A stretch of 64,000 nucleotides of DNA from Xenorhabdus ishibashii (GTDB lineage Bacteria > Pseudomonadota > Gammaproteobacteria > Enterobacterales > Enterobacteriaceae): contig NZ_NJAK01000001.1 in assembly GCF_002632755.1 (NCBI RefSeq), positions 3,224,001 through 3,288,000 of the forward strand, read 5' to 3'. The translations under genes and the position numbers were made by a program. Positions within the stretch are counted from its first letter, which is position 1. Each line of letters starts with the position of its first letter. Below, one piece after another: positions 9,999 to 20,135 of the stretch. The notes beneath the pieces were generated by a model. It was not told the DNA's origin. It searched no databases and saw nothing but the letters and a program-made list of their open reading frames with translations.

Positions 9999-10093
9999 CA
10001 TACGTATAACGTGGCATTTATCAGCAACGCTATTATAATGTCGCCTGTTCATGCCTGCGCTGGTTGGCAAAACCGTTGTAATCAGGAAATTTC

Positions 10094-10804
10094 ATGGAAA
10101 ATCAACCTAAGTTGAACAGTAGTAAAGAAGTCATTGCTTTCTTGGCTGAGCGCTTCCCGCTTTGCTTTGTAGCAGAAGGTGAAGCACGTCCTTTGAAGAT
10201 TGGGATCTTTCAGGACATCGTTGAACGTATTCAGGGCGAAGAGTGTTTGAGTAAAACACAGCTCCGTTCTGCTTTGCGCTTGTATACCTCCAGTTGGCGC
10301 TATCTCTATGGTGTAAAAGAAGGAGCTCAGCGTGTCGACCTTGACGGGAACATGTGTGGCGAGCTGGAAATCGAACATATTGAACATGCGCGTCAGCAAC
10401 TAGCGGAAGCGAAAGCGCGGATACAGGCTCAACGATCTGAACAAAATGCCAAGAAGCGTGAAACTGAAAACGTATCTGACAAGAAAAATGAACGCCCTGT
10501 GAATAAAAAACCAGCTCCTCGTCGTCAAAAGAGATCAGGTGATGGTGAAAAACGTCCAGTGCGTTCACAAAACCGCCCGCAACAATCGCGTAAACCAGAA
10601 GATAAAACCATAAAAAAAATTGCACAACCTGAGTTAAACTCAGTCACTGACGTATCCTCTTTGAAAGTCGGTCAGACAATCAAAGTCAATGTAGGAAAAA
10701 GCCTAATGGATGCATCTGTGCTTGAAATTGCAAAAGATGGTGTCAGGGTGCAGCTACCTACTGGTTTAGCAATGATTGTACGCGCAGAACACTTAAAGTT
10801 CTGA
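10094..10804 (+). CDS. proQ: RNA chaperone ProQ
   Basis: ProQ is a FinO-family RNA-binding protein that stabilises many sRNAs and mRNA 3' ends and affects ProP levels. The 236-residue chain has an N-terminal FinO domain (about 1-120, with LAERFPLCF and [14 protein letters not shown]), a long basic and polar linker (about 120-180, rich in Lys, Arg, Gln and Pro), and a C-terminal KOW/Tudor-like domain (about 185-236, [11 protein letters not shown]). It ends 13-19 bases before prc, so the two are probably cotranscribed, as in E. coli. Confidence 0.95.
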   Translation: MENQPKLNSSKEVIAFLAERFPLCFVAEGEARPLKIGIFQDIVERIQGEECLSKTQLRSALRLYTSSWRYLYGVKEGAQRVDLDGNMCGELEIEHIEHARQQLAEAKARIQAQRSEQNAKKRETENVSDKKNERPVNKKPAPRRQKRSGDGEKRPVRSQNRPQQSRKPEDKTIKKIAQPELNSVTDVSSLKVGQTIKVNVGKSLMDASVLEIAKDGVRVQLPTGLAMIVRAEHLKF

Positions 10805-10817
10805 TACGGAGGCCAAC

Positions 10818-12902
10818 TTGGGCATGAACAAACTCATTATATTGGCTTTCGTTTTAGGTCTATCATTTTCTAGTATAGGTTATGCAGATACTATTAATGG
10901 CAATATCGCGAATGGCAGCCACGCTAACGCTAATAATACGGCTGTTCTCAGTCTGAGCCAGTTACCAGATTTAAAACCGGAACCACAACATCCCACCGTA
11001 AGTAAGCGGATTGTTTCCCGCTTTCTTCGTTCTCATTATCGCCAGTTTTATCTGGATGCAGATTTTTCAGGAAAAATTTTTGATCGTTACCTGAATCAAC
11101 TGGATTATGGACATAATGTTTTTTTTGCATCTGATATCGCACAATTTGCAGCTCGAAAGGGAAAATTAGGAAAAGAGCTTGAAAATGGTGATCTAAAACT
11201 TCCGTATGATCTATTCAATTTGATGCAAAAGCGCCGCTTTGAACGCTATCAATATGTGCTCGCTCGTTTAGAGCAGCCCGTTGATTTAAACGGTCATGAC
11301 ACCATTGAAACCGACCGTATCAAAGCACCATGGCCAAAGAGTGTTGAAGAGTTGAATAGACTTTGGGATGCTAAAATCAAATTTGATTGGATAAACCTCA
11401 AATTATCCGGCAAAGACGATAAAGAAATCAAAGAAACTCTGACTAAACGCTATCGAATGTTATTAAAACGTCTCACACAAACCAAGAGTGAGGATGTTTT
11501 TCAAAGCATTATGATGGCTTTTGCCCGTGAAATAGATCCGCATACCAGTTATCTCTCACCTCGTGATACAGAACAGTTTAATTCAGAGATGAGCTTATCT
11601 CTTGAAGGCATCGGTGCTGTTTTACAATATGATGATGAGTATGTTTCCATTCGTTCATTGCTTGCGGGCGGTCCAGCAGCTAAAAGCAATTTATTGAAAG
11701 TTGGAGATAAAATTATTGGTGTTGGGCAGGTAGGCAAACCAATTGTTGATGTTGTTGGATGGCGTTTGGAAGATGTCGTTGCTCTTATCAAAGGGCCTAA
11801 GGGGAGTAAAGTCCGCCTTGAAATCATTCCAAGTACGAAAGGGGCAAAAAACCACATTGTTACCTTAACTCGTGAAAATATCCGCCTTGAAGATAATGCT
11901 GTCAAGATGTCGGTGAAAACGGTAGGGAAGGAGAAGGTTGGTGTCCTGGATATACCCAGTTTCTATGTCGGCTTAACTAACGATGTGAAAGTGCAGTTGC
12001 AGAAACTCACTAAACAGGGGGTTTCATCGGTTGTTATTGATTTGCGTGGTAATGGTGGTGGAGCGTTGACAGAAGCTGTATCGCTATCTGGCTTGTTTAT
12101 TCCTACTGGCCCCATTGTTCAGATTCGGGACAATACCGGCAGAGTGAAAGTGGAGGCAGATACAGATGAAGCAATATACTATAAAGGTCCTCTGGTCGTT
12201 CTGACTGATAATAGAAGTGCTTCTGCATCTGAAATCTTTGCGGCCGCAATGCAAGATTATGGTCGTGGATTAATTGTGGGAGAACCTTCTTTCGGTAAAG
12301 GTACAGTTCAGCAATACCGCCCTCTAAATCGCATTTATGATCAAATGTTACAACCTGAATGGCCTGAAATTGGCTCTGTGCAATACACGATCCAGAAATT
12401 CTATCGGATAAATGGAGGTAGCACCCAGCTTAAGGGAGTAACGCCTGATATAGTTATGCCGACAGGAGAAGAACCTTCTGAAATAGGGGAAAGTCAGGAA
12501 GATAATGCGCTACCTTGGGACAGCATTCAACCTGCACATTATACTTCTTCGAAAGTAATTTCAGAGTTAACGCCGCTATTGACTAAGCAGTATAATCAAC
12601 GAATTGCCAATGATCCTGAATTTAAATATATCAAACAGGATATTGCTTATTATAAAGTTATTAAAGAACGTAAGGGCGTTTATTCCTTGAACTATGCTCA
12701 AAGAGAGAAAGAAAACAAGGAATACGAAACAATTAAATTGAATCGTCTTAATGAACGCTTTAAACGAGAAGGTAAAAAAACGCTCAAATCGCTTGATGAT
12801 TTGCCAAAAGATTATAAAGGGCCAGATCCTTACTTAAATGAATCTGTAAAAATTGCTCTGGATTTGGCGCATCAGCCTGCTGAAATGGCTGTAACGAGAT
12901 AG
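10818..12902 (+). CDS. prc: Carboxy-terminal processing (tail-specific) protease
   Basis: Prc is a periplasmic serine protease that trims C-termini of envelope proteins (PBP3, MepS) and degrades nonpolar-tailed proteins. The roughly 692-residue chain has a signal peptide (TINGNI follows cleavage after YADT-like sequence), a PDZ domain at about 245-330, the S41 catalytic domain with Ser469 (SASASE) and Lys494 (FGKGTV), and the C-terminal DUF3340 region ending near DLPKDYKGPDPYL. The start is uncertain: GGAGG at 10808-10812 is five bases from TTG 10818 and eleven from ATG 10824; the ATG is equally likely. Confidence 0.94.
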   Translation: MGMNKLIILAFVLGLSFSSIGYADTINGNIANGSHANANNTAVLSLSQLPDLKPEPQHPTVSKRIVSRFLRSHYRQFYLDADFSGKIFDRYLNQLDYGHNVFFASDIAQFAARKGKLGKELENGDLKLPYDLFNLMQKRRFERYQYVLARLEQPVDLNGHDTIETDRIKAPWPKSVEELNRLWDAKIKFDWINLKLSGKDDKEIKETLTKRYRMLLKRLTQTKSEDVFQSIMMAFAREIDPHTSYLSPRDTEQFNSEMSLSLEGIGAVLQYDDEYVSIRSLLAGGPAAKSNLLKVGDKIIGVGQVGKPIVDVVGWRLEDVVALIKGPKGSKVRLEIIPSTKGAKNHIVTLTRENIRLEDNAVKMSVKTVGKEKVGVLDIPSFYVGLTNDVKVQLQKLTKQGVSSVVIDLRGNGGGALTEAVSLSGLFIPTGPIVQIRDNTGRVKVEADTDEAIYYKGPLVVLTDNRSASASEIFAAAMQDYGRGLIVGEPSFGKGTVQQYRPLNRIYDQMLQPEWPEIGSVQYTIQKFYRINGGSTQLKGVTPDIVMPTGEEPSEIGESQEDNALPWDSIQPAHYTSSKVISELTPLLTKQYNQRIANDPEFKYIKQDIAYYKVIKERKGVYSLNYAQREKENKEYETIKLNRLNERFKREGKKTLKSLDDLPKDYKGPDPYLNESVKIALDLAHQPAEMAVTR

Positions 12903-12922
12903 TCTTAAAATTCGTTATAGAT

Positions 12923-12955
12923 AAAAGGCCGGCTTGGTAGTCGGCCTTTTTTATT
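12923..12955 (+). terminator. Rho-independent terminator of proQ-prc
   Basis: A 9-bp stem (AAAAGGCCG with CGGCCTTTT) with a 10-base loop is followed by TTTTATTATATT, 20 bases after the prc stop codon. Confidence 0.85.
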
Positions 12956-13080
12956 ATATTGTAAAGTTATGTTGTTTTTGTCGCTTAACGTCTTCAAAAA
13001 CTTGAATAATATGGGAATAGCCCCATCTTATGGCTTAACGCTTAGTTGAACTGTTTGATAATTAAAGGAAGCAAATTTAT

Positions 13081-13965
13081 ATGATGAGAATCGCCTTATT
13101 CCTTCTCACAAACCTTGCTGTCATGGTGGTGTTTGGAATAATACTTTCACTTACAGGAGTTCAGCGGAGCAGTGTAGCTGGTCTCATGATTATGGCGGGT
13201 TTGTTCGGTTTTGGTGGTGCATTCATTTCGTTATTAATGTCGAAATGGATGGCTCTGCGCTCTGTTGGTGGTCAGGTTATTGAAAAACCTTCCAATGAAA
13301 TTGAAGCCTGGTTGATGGAAACTGTACGTCGTCAAGCGGATCAAGTTGGAATTACTATGCCGCAAGTGGCTATCTATGATGCCTTGGATATTAACGCATT
13401 TGCTACAGGGGCACGCCGTAATGCTTCTCTGGTTGCTGTTAGTACAGGGTTACTGAATAATATGAGCCGTGATGAAGCTGAAGCCGTCATTGCCCATGAA
13501 ATTAGCCATATTGCCAATGGTGATATGGTGACGATGACATTGTTGCAGGGGATTGTGAACACATTTGTTATCTTTATTTCACGTATCATTGCACAGGCCG
13601 CTGCAAGTTTCCTTTCCAGCAACGATGATGAAAGTGAAAGCAGCAGCAATGGTAATCCAATCGTCTACATGGTGATTTCCATGGTGTTGGAGATCGTATT
13701 TGGTATCCTGGCAAGTATTATTACCATGTGGTTCTCCCGTTATCGTGAATTCCATGCAGATGCAGGATCAGCGAAATTAGTTGGCCGCGAAAAGATGATT
13801 GCAGCGTTACAACGTCTTAAGACCAGCTATGAACCTCAGGAAGAGGGGAGAATGATGGCGTTCTGTATTAATGGCAAAGCTAAGAGTTTTAGTGAGTTGT
13901 TTTTATCTCATCCGCCGTTGGATAAGCGTATTGAAGCTCTTCGTAGTGGTGAATATATAAAGTAA
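13081..13965 (+). CDS. htpX: Membrane zinc metalloprotease HtpX
   Basis: HtpX is an inner-membrane M48 protease for quality control of damaged membrane proteins, working beside FtsH. The 294-residue protein has two N-terminal membrane segments, the zinc motif HEISH (His139, Glu140, His143), the third ligand region [13 protein letters not shown] near 222, and two further hydrophobic stretches. It begins with tandem ATG codons, as in E. coli ([11 protein letters not shown]). In E. coli it is induced by CpxR; I saw no clear Cpx site here. A terminator follows. Confidence 0.96.
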   Translation: MMRIALFLLTNLAVMVVFGIILSLTGVQRSSVAGLMIMAGLFGFGGAFISLLMSKWMALRSVGGQVIEKPSNEIEAWLMETVRRQADQVGITMPQVAIYDALDINAFATGARRNASLVAVSTGLLNNMSRDEAEAVIAHEISHIANGDMVTMTLLQGIVNTFVIFISRIIAQAAASFLSSNDDESESSSNGNPIVYMVISMVLEIVFGILASIITMWFSRYREFHADAGSAKLVGREKMIAALQRLKTSYEPQEEGRMMAFCINGKAKSFSELFLSHPPLDKRIEALRSGEYIK

Positions 13966-13997
13966 TGCTATTAATTTCTAATAACTAATATAGATAT

Positions 13998-14034
13998 AAA
14001 GCCGAGATTCATCATGATTCTCGGCTTTATTTAA
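13998..14034 (+). terminator. Terminator between htpX and tcyP (convergent)
   Basis: A 10-bp stem (AAAGCCGAGA with TCTCGGCTTT) is followed by ATTTAATCTT on the plus strand and, read on the minus strand, by ATATCTATATTA. It most clearly terminates htpX and may also help to stop tcyP, which is read towards it. Confidence 0.75.
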
Positions 14035-14097
14035 TCTTCAGGGGAAATGCATGTTAGTGGCAGTATGTTTTCTCTGGTTTATTTCATCAGGCTTGAA

Positions 14098-15486
14098 TTA
14101 AGATTTTTTTACCACTTTTTCGTCTTGCTCAAACACCTCTTTATTGGTTTTTCTCATCAACTGACTGGTGATTGTACCTGCTGTCATAGCACCATTAACA
14201 TTTAATGCTGTGCGTCCCATGTCGATCAAAGGCTCAACAGAAATGAGCAGTGCCACTAAGGTAACAGGTAGACCCATAGCAGGTAAAACAATCAATGCCG
14301 CAAATGTTGCGCCACCACCAACACCAGCCACCCCTGCAGAGCTGATAGTCACAACTCCCACAAGAGTTGCAATCCACACTGGATCAAAGGGGTTAATACC
14401 CACGGTTGGAGCCACCATCACTGCCAACATAGCTGGATAAATGCCTGCACAGCCATTTTGCCCAATAGTCGCGCCAAAAGAGGCGGAAAAACTGGCAATA
14501 GACTCTGGTATACCGAGGCGACGAGTTTGTGTTTCAACGTTCAGGGGAATACTTGCAGCGCTTGAACGGCTGGTAAATGCGAATGTCAATACGGGGCCTG
14601 CTTTTTTAAAGAATTTCAGGGGATTGATACCGGTAAATGCCAGAAGACCGCCATGTACTATAAACATCAGGCCAAGGGCGATGTAGGAAGCAACAACAAA
14701 ACTACCTAATTGAGTAATGTCTTGGATATTAGAACTGGCAACAACTTTGGTCATTAAAGCCATCACGCCGTATGGAGTGAGACGCATAACTAACCTAACC
14801 AGCTTCATTGCCCATGCTTGCATTGTATCAATAGCAACAAGAGCCCGTTTACCGCGCTCCTGATCATCTTGAATCATTTGTAGCGCAGCGATGCCTAAAA
14901 ATGTCGCAAAAATTACCACACTAATAATGGAAGTAGGACGCGCTCCCGTTAGGTCAGCAAAGGGATTTTTAGGAATAAAAGAGAGAATGATTTGAGGCAC
15001 ACTCATATCTGCAACTTTGTCAATATAATTGCTTTCAATTGCTAATAAACGAGTAGTTTCTTGAGAGCCTTGAATAAGCCCTGCTGCACTTAGTCCAAAC
15101 AAATTGGCAATTACAATACCGATTAAAGCGGAAATCGCTGTTGTGAAAAGTAATGTACCAATGGTAAAAAAGCTGATCTTTCCTAAGGAAGATGCTTTGT
15201 GTAAACGGGCAACGGCACTTAGGATAGAAGCAAAAACTAACGGCATGATAACCATTTGTAGCAGTTGTACATAACCATTACCAACAATATTGAACCATTT
15301 AATCGATTCTTTTACGGTAAGGTTATCTGTTCCATAAACGATGTTTAATGCCAACCCAAAAACGACACCTACGACTAGAGCTACAAGAACTTTTTTGGAC
15401 AAGCTCCATTTATTTGAGCTTGTTTTTGCTAATAGAATAAGCAGTGCTACAAAAACCAACACGTTGATGATGAGTGGTAAGTTCAT
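14098..15486 (-). CDS. tcyP: L-cystine symporter TcyP
   Basis: A sodium:dicarboxylate (DAACS) family carrier for L-cystine, placed in the inner membrane. The 462-residue chain matches E. coli TcyP (YdjN) almost throughout: [16 protein letters not shown] near 60, [33 protein letters not shown] with the serine-rich re-entrant loop, and [20 protein letters not shown]. The family has about eight membrane helices and two hairpin loops. The specificity for cystine rather than glutamate rests on this subfamily similarity. It is monocistronic, with a long A+T-rich upstream region. Confidence 0.92.
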   Translation of the reverse strand: MNLPLIINVLVFVALLILLAKTSSNKWSLSKKVLVALVVGVVFGLALNIVYGTDNLTVKESIKWFNIVGNGYVQLLQMVIMPLVFASILSAVARLHKASSLGKISFFTIGTLLFTTAISALIGIVIANLFGLSAAGLIQGSQETTRLLAIESNYIDKVADMSVPQIILSFIPKNPFADLTGARPTSIISVVIFATFLGIAALQMIQDDQERGKRALVAIDTMQAWAMKLVRLVMRLTPYGVMALMTKVVASSNIQDITQLGSFVVASYIALGLMFIVHGGLLAFTGINPLKFFKKAGPVLTFAFTSRSSAASIPLNVETQTRRLGIPESIASFSASFGATIGQNGCAGIYPAMLAVMVAPTVGINPFDPVWIATLVGVVTISSAGVAGVGGGATFAALIVLPAMGLPVTLVALLISVEPLIDMGRTALNVNGAMTAGTITSQLMRKTNKEVFEQDEKVVKKS

Positions 15487-15876
15487 CTCTAGTCTCCAAA
15501 AATTATATACTTTTTATATTTCGAGTGGCGGTATGCAGTCTGGAATATAGATTTGTAAGTTGTATTCCAATTTGAAATCTATTTCCTACATACCATGAAG
15601 TACTTAAGATGAAATTTTATCAGTATAAAAATTCTCTTTCTTATAATTAAATGTAATTTAATATAATCATTTTTTACTAGCTAGTTCAATTGGTTATATA
15701 TTCTAATGAAATTCTGTTTGTTTTTTGTTTGATAAAGGCTGCGAAGGCAATATATCGTTAATTTAAAATGATTTTTTTAAGGTGATGAGAGGGGGAGTAA
15801 AAGATTGTTTATATTTTTCAGGTAACCCCATTTTAAAATGGGGCTAAGATATTTATTTTATGTGTATACTGATCAG
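15487..15876. other. Intergenic stretch between tcyP and ydjM
   Basis: No gene is supported. It should contain the tcyP promoter near 15490-15600. A perfect 18-bp palindrome, CCCCATTTTAAAATGGGG, lies at 15826-15843, 34 bases beyond the ydjM stop. It lacks a T run on either strand, so it is a weak terminator candidate or a protein-binding palindrome. Confidence 0.5.
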
Positions 15877-16470
15877 TTACTTGTAGAAATTTTGTAGCTT
15901 ATCAATCGATAATTTATCAAACTGTATTTTGTTAAATTGCAAGTTGTTTAAATAATGAGCGAATGAAAAATTGATGTGTTGTGGAAGGATAATAGCGATT
16001 ACCACTACCAGTACGGCAATAAAACGTTCGGCTTTTTTACGTTCCTTACCTCTAAGAATAGGCAAACAAAAACGCATTCTTAGCGGCCATAATAGTGGAA
16101 TACCAGCGGGGGTAAGCATATCAGCAATAAGATGGCTGATATAACCGATAACCATTGCATGGATAAAGTCAGTTGGAATGGGCCAATTAGAAGGTATTTC
16201 AGTCTGGAATAGAGTAACCCCCACGAGTAGTGCTAATAAACTATGTGTAAATCCACGATGTCCGCATAATCGGGCGATTGGAATGGATATAAAGCGGAAC
16301 AATCTGCCTAGGGTTGAACTTGGATGGTCGATATCTGGCAACAATGAAGCCAGAAGTACGCCGGGAAGCATGTGTAACCAGTCTCCCTGTGCTATTTCTG
16401 GTGTGATTTCTAGCTGGTGAGCCAATACAAGGCTGGCAACGGAAAAAAGAAGATGTCCTTCTGCTGTCAT
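15877..16470 (-). CDS. ydjM: Inner-membrane protein YdjM (DUF457), SOS-regulated
   Basis: A 197-residue membrane protein of the YdjM/YfhO-like metal-dependent hydrolase family (DUF457). It keeps the start MTAEGHLLFSVASL and the conserved LPDIDHPSSTLGR and CGHRGFTHSLLAL motifs, which carry Asp and His residues able to bind metal, and YISHLIADMLTPAG. The C-terminal 40 residues are low in similarity. The function is unknown; in E. coli it is a LexA-regulated gene, and a textbook LexA site lies just upstream here. Confidence 0.88.
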   Translation of the reverse strand: MTAEGHLLFSVASLVLAHQLEITPEIAQGDWLHMLPGVLLASLLPDIDHPSSTLGRLFRFISIPIARLCGHRGFTHSLLALLVGVTLFQTEIPSNWPIPTDFIHAMVIGYISHLIADMLTPAGIPLLWPLRMRFCLPILRGKERKKAERFIAVLVVVIAIILPQHINFSFAHYLNNLQFNKIQFDKLSIDKLQNFYK

Positions 16471-16502
16471 AACGATTTATACTAATTTATTTATGCTGAT
16501 TG

Positions 16503-16518
16503 CTGTTTATACATACAG
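16503..16518 (-). promoter_or_regulatory. LexA (SOS) box upstream of ydjM
   Basis: CTGTTTATACATACAG matches the LexA consensus CTG-N10-CAG with an alternating T/A core. It ends 33 bases before the ydjM start codon, where it would overlap the promoter. E. coli ydjM is a known LexA-regulated gene. Confidence 0.85.
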
Positions 16519-16668
16519 TGAGGCAGTATAGAGGGTTTTGCCTGAGGAAGATAGAGGGTAACAAGGAAAATTTTTTAAGCTGTGGTTTGGTTGGTTGAAG
16601 GAGAAGGTTGATATTTGCGCTACCATATACAGAAAAATAAGAATTAAAGAATGGCAGCGCGATGGCTA

Positions 16669-17334
16669 TTAAGTAATATTTTCTGGTGTTAATTTTTCCA
16701 GTGAATTCAGTTTGATATCAGCTAGTGACCAGCGGGGATCATCGAAATGATGGGTAGCGGGTACGACAATTGAACGCATTCTTGCTGCTTTGGTTGCTAT
16801 CATACCGTTAAATGAGTCTTCTAATGTAAAACAGTTAATTGGATTGACTTCAAGTTGACTGGCTGCCAGCAAATAAACTTCGGGATGTGGTTTGCTGTAA
16901 GGTAAGTGTGCAGCAGAAACAACAACATCGAAGTAATGTCGTAGGTTAAACAATTCGAGTACTTTTTCGATCATTTCATAGGGTGAGGCGGAAGCCAGAC
17001 CGATTTTTAACCCACGTTCGCGACAGAGATTTAAAGCATGTTCTACTCCAGGTAGCAATGGACGGTGTTTTTCAACTGATTGAACTACATAATTGATGAT
17101 GCGTTGCTCAACTTCACGTTTGGAAGTACTTTGCCAAGGTGATGCTTGATACCATAGCTCAACAACTTGATCGACTCGTAATCCCAATGTGTCAGGTAAA
17201 TTTTTTGCTAAATTTAAATCCAGCCCTAATTCACTGAATACGTTTTTTTCTCCTTGCTTCCAATAAGGTTCAGAGTCAATCAGTAAACCATCCATATCAA
17301 AAACGGCGGCTTCTATAGATAAACAAAATGACAT
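16669..17334 (-). CDS. hxpB: HAD-family sugar phosphatase HxpB (YniC)
   Basis: A haloacid dehalogenase-like phosphatase acting on hexitol phosphates and 2-deoxyglucose 6-phosphate in E. coli. The 221-residue product has motif I with Asp13 and Asp15 (VFDMDGLLIDSEPYW), motif II in GLASAS near 113, the lysine in PYSKPHPEVYL, and the acidic motif TLEDSFNGM. Its cap domain is alpha-helical. It neighbours yniB and yniA as in E. coli. The exact physiological substrate is inferred from the family. Confidence 0.9.
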   Translation of the reverse strand: MSFCLSIEAAVFDMDGLLIDSEPYWKQGEKNVFSELGLDLNLAKNLPDTLGLRVDQVVELWYQASPWQSTSKREVEQRIINYVVQSVEKHRPLLPGVEHALNLCRERGLKIGLASASPYEMIEKVLELFNLRHYFDVVVSAAHLPYSKPHPEVYLLAASQLEVNPINCFTLEDSFNGMIATKAARMRSIVVPATHHFDDPRWSLADIKLNSLEKLTPENIT

Positions 17335-17536
17335 CTCAAATCTCTCCGCGATGATAACCGTGATTAAAGAGATCTGATTGTAACAATTCCAATAAATTAA
17401 ATCTCGTTATGAGTGATAGCAAAGAAAACGATAGTTTCATCGGTAAGATAATAACCCCGTAAATAGGATTAAAGTTGGCTCTTTATGAGCTATTATTGAG
17501 TAAAAAATAAAATTATTTATGCTAATGGAGAATGTA

Positions 17537-18094
17537 ATGACGTATCAACAAGCTAGGTATGTAGCTATCGCTAAGCGAATCCTGGGCTGGATTATTTTTG
17601 TACCCTCCTTGTTGTCAACTTTTGTCTCAGTGATTAATCTAGCCGCATGGCGGCATGGTGTTAAAGGTGATGGTATTGGGGGAGGTGGTGTTAACGCGGT
17701 ATTGAATGATTTTCTTCAGATGCTGACAGAAATGATTAAATTTAATACACCATTTTTGGATTTTTTCTGGAAAAATTCCCCAACTCCTGATCGTATAGCC
17801 GGAATCACTGGGGAAAATGTCAGTTTTCTTGTCATTTATATTCTGATGTTTGTGGGTTTGGCAATGAGTGCGTCTGGTTTGAGAATATATCGTCAGTTTA
17901 AATTCATCAAAGAACGTATTGAAGATCAAATGCTCTTTGAACACGCTCAGAAAAGTGGAATAACCAAGGAGCAGTTGGTGGCTAAAATTGAATTTCCCCG
18001 TCATTCTTTATTCAGTCAGGTTTTTATCCTTTATATATCACCCATTGTTATCGGTACAATTGCTTATTTCTTATTTAGATTTTTAGAGTGGTAA
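17537..18094 (+). CDS. yniB: YniB family inner-membrane protein
   Basis: A 185-residue membrane protein of unknown function similar to E. coli YniB: MTYQQARYVAIAKRILGWIIF at the start, FLDFFWKNSPTP in the middle, and an FPRHSLFSQVF-like stretch before the last membrane segment. About three hydrophobic segments are seen (roughly 18-36, 98-114 and 158-178). The ATG at 17537 has GGAG six bases upstream and matches E. coli YniB, so it is chosen over 17519. Confidence 0.85.
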   Translation: MTYQQARYVAIAKRILGWIIFVPSLLSTFVSVINLAAWRHGVKGDGIGGGGVNAVLNDFLQMLTEMIKFNTPFLDFFWKNSPTPDRIAGITGENVSFLVIYILMFVGLAMSASGLRIYRQFKFIKERIEDQMLFEHAQKSGITKEQLVAKIEFPRHSLFSQVFILYISPIVIGTIAYFLFRFLEW

Positions 18095-18242
18095 TGTCAC
18101 TAAATGATAGTTAATAACAGCGCAAGGATGCTCTATATAGCGCTTGGTCTAAAATAAATTCATATTTTTAATATAATAAATTTTTTGATTAATTGGGTAA
18201 CTATCAGTAACTAAATATGATACTAATCAGTCTCTCCCATAC

Positions 18243-19106
18243 CTATTCAGATAAAAGTTTATCAATTATCTTTTGTACTAAAGTAAAATTCTCTCCACCG
18301 AAAAGATTACATCTATTTAACAAATAATAAAGTTGATAAATAGGTTGACGCTCAAGGAAATCTTTAGGCAATGGCCAGACACTCTGGTAACCATCAAATA
18401 TTTGTAAAGGAAGATCTGGGTAAAGTGGCAGCATCGCCAGATCACATTCGCGATCTCCCCAATAGCAGGCAGGATCAAAAGTGACAGCACAATTATCGTC
18501 CAACGATGCACAATTCATGGGCCATAGGTCGCCATGCAGGAGAGAAGGTTGGGGATGATGATTGTGTAGTTTGTCACTGATTACTTGAACAATTTGGCTA
18601 ATATTTCCAAATATCATTCCCTTATCAGCAGCAAGTTGCAACTGCCATCCGATGCGTTTTTCGGCATAGAAATGATCCCAGCGTTTTTGCCATCCGTTAG
18701 GTTGTATGGTGGTTGCCAGCATGTTATCAAAATCAAAACCAAATTTAGGTTGCTCACTCCATTGATGTAGCCTTGCGAGATGTTGACCAAAAAGATACGC
18801 GCTATGCGCGTTAAATGGTTTTATAGGCAAATGCTCCAGCAACAGGAAGCTATAGTCGCGGTCGTGACCTACACCATAAACATCGGGAACACGGGTTGTT
18901 TTGCTACGCGCCAGTAGTTCCAGTTGTTCTGCCTCTGTTTTAAAAATTGACAGCATTTCTTTCACATTGGATTTGATAAAGATATGTTGTTCACCATATT
19001 TAATGTGCCAGGCACGGTGAATATCTCCTCCTGCCAACTCCTCTTTATCGTGAATTTCAGCGTCACCAAAATGCTCACTTAATAGATGGCTCACTGTTTG
19101 CCACAT
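18243..19106 (-). CDS. yniA: Fructosamine/ketosamine-3-kinase family protein YniA
   Basis: A 287-residue kinase of the fructosamine 3-kinase family, which phosphorylates sugar adducts on protein amines as a deglycation step. The catalytic motif HGDLWPMN (His191-Asp193-Asn198) and the metal-binding FDPACYWGDRECDLAM (about 209-224) are present, as are a lysine in HIFIKSN and LLLEHLPI in the hinge. The order hxpB, yniB, yniA is that of E. coli. The true substrate in this organism is unknown. Confidence 0.9.
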   Translation of the reverse strand: MWQTVSHLLSEHFGDAEIHDKEELAGGDIHRAWHIKYGEQHIFIKSNVKEMLSIFKTEAEQLELLARSKTTRVPDVYGVGHDRDYSFLLLEHLPIKPFNAHSAYLFGQHLARLHQWSEQPKFGFDFDNMLATTIQPNGWQKRWDHFYAEKRIGWQLQLAADKGMIFGNISQIVQVISDKLHNHHPQPSLLHGDLWPMNCASLDDNCAVTFDPACYWGDRECDLAMLPLYPDLPLQIFDGYQSVWPLPKDFLERQPIYQLYYLLNRCNLFGGENFTLVQKIIDKLLSE

Positions 19107-19201
19107 GCTTCACCTCATTAAGTTGACAATTGCTATGTTTATATTACAGACAGATGTAACATTTGAACAGGATAAAAAGAATTTTAATAGGAATTAATAA
19201 G

Positions 19202-19225
19202 GCCATATCTCAAATTTGATATGGC
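19202..19225 (-). terminator. Likely terminator of the yfe operon
   Basis: A palindromic 8-bp stem (GCCATATC with GATATGGC) lies 14 bases beyond the yfeD stop on the minus strand and is followed by CTTATTAATT. The T run is broken, so termination strength is uncertain. Confidence 0.55.
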
Positions 19226-19238
19226 ACTCTATTATTTT

Positions 19239-20135
19239 TTAATTTGACTTTTCTGGAATTGGTGCCTCTTGGGAAGAAATTTTTTCAAGCATTCCTTTGT
19301 TTGCTTTTTTGCAAGCTAATTTTATTTGATCATAAATAAGTGCAATAGTGAAGAAAACTGCCTGAATGATTACGATACATGGGCCTGTTTCACCATCAAT
19401 ATGAAAGCTGATGATTGTTCCAAGTATGCTGGATGATATAGAAGCAACCATTGCTACAATCAGCATATGATCAAAGCTCCGGCAAAGTATAAAAGCAATA
19501 ATACCAGGGGAAATTAACATCGCAATGACCAGAATGATACCGACGGCCTGTAAAGATGCGACAATTGTTAGAGCCAACAGCGATAATAACCCGTAATGGA
19601 GAAGTTTTACGGGAAGACCAACCACTCGTGCCTGATTGGGGTCGAAGCAGTAGAGCATGAAATCTTTTCTCTTTAGTAACACAATAGCCAGAGTGATCCC
19701 TGCAATGCACAGTGTTTGGAGCAATTCATGCTGGGTAATACCGAGTATGCTGCCGAATAAAATGTGTGTCAGGTGTTGATCCGTATCTATACGAGTAAAC
19801 AGTACTAACCCAAATGCAAACATACCTGAGAAAACAATCCCCATGACGGTATCTTCTTTGATTCGGCTATGCTCTTTTAGATACCCTGTAGCGAATGCAC
19901 AAGATATACCGGAAAGAAAAGCACCTATTGCAAGTGGTATGCCCGCTACAAAAGCGAGCACGATACCTGGCAAAACAGCATGGGAAATAGCATCACCCAT
20001 CAATGACCAACCTTTTAAGACCAGATAACAGGAAAGTACAGCACAAACAGCGCCTACCATAATGGCAGCATAGATGGCTCGTCGCATAAACTCATGCATG
20101 AAAGGTTCAGTAATTAATTCAATAAATGTGTTCAT
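19239..20135 (-). CDS. yfeD: Iron/manganese ABC transporter permease YfeD
   Basis: One of two ABC-3 family inner-membrane permeases of the YfeABCD/SitABCD chelated metal importer. The 298-residue protein has about eight to nine hydrophobic segments and the family motif [17 protein letters not shown] near 46-62, the contact loop for the ATPase. Its start overlaps the yfeC stop by four bases. Being last in the operon and having a charged C-terminal tail rich in Lys and Glu fit YfeD. Substrates (Fe2+, Mn2+) are inferred from the family. Confidence 0.92.
   Translation of the reverse strand: MNTFIELITEPFMHEFMRRAIYAAIMVGAVCAVLSCYLVLKGWSLMGDAISHAVLPGIVLAFVAGIPLAIGAFLSGISCAFATGYLKEHSRIKEDTVMGIVFSGMFAFGLVLFTRIDTDQHLTHILFGSILGITQHELLQTLCIAGITLAIVLLKRKDFMLYCFDPNQARVVGLPVKLLHYGLLSLLALTIVASLQAVGIILVIAMLISPGIIAFILCRSFDHMLIVAMVASISSSILGTIISFHIDGETGPCIVIIQAVFFTIALIYDQIKLACKKANKGMLEKISSQEAPIPEKSN

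Noticed and set aside
10131-10625. 164-codon open frame antisense to proQ
   Set aside because: It is the complement of the conserved proQ coding region and has no protein features of its own.
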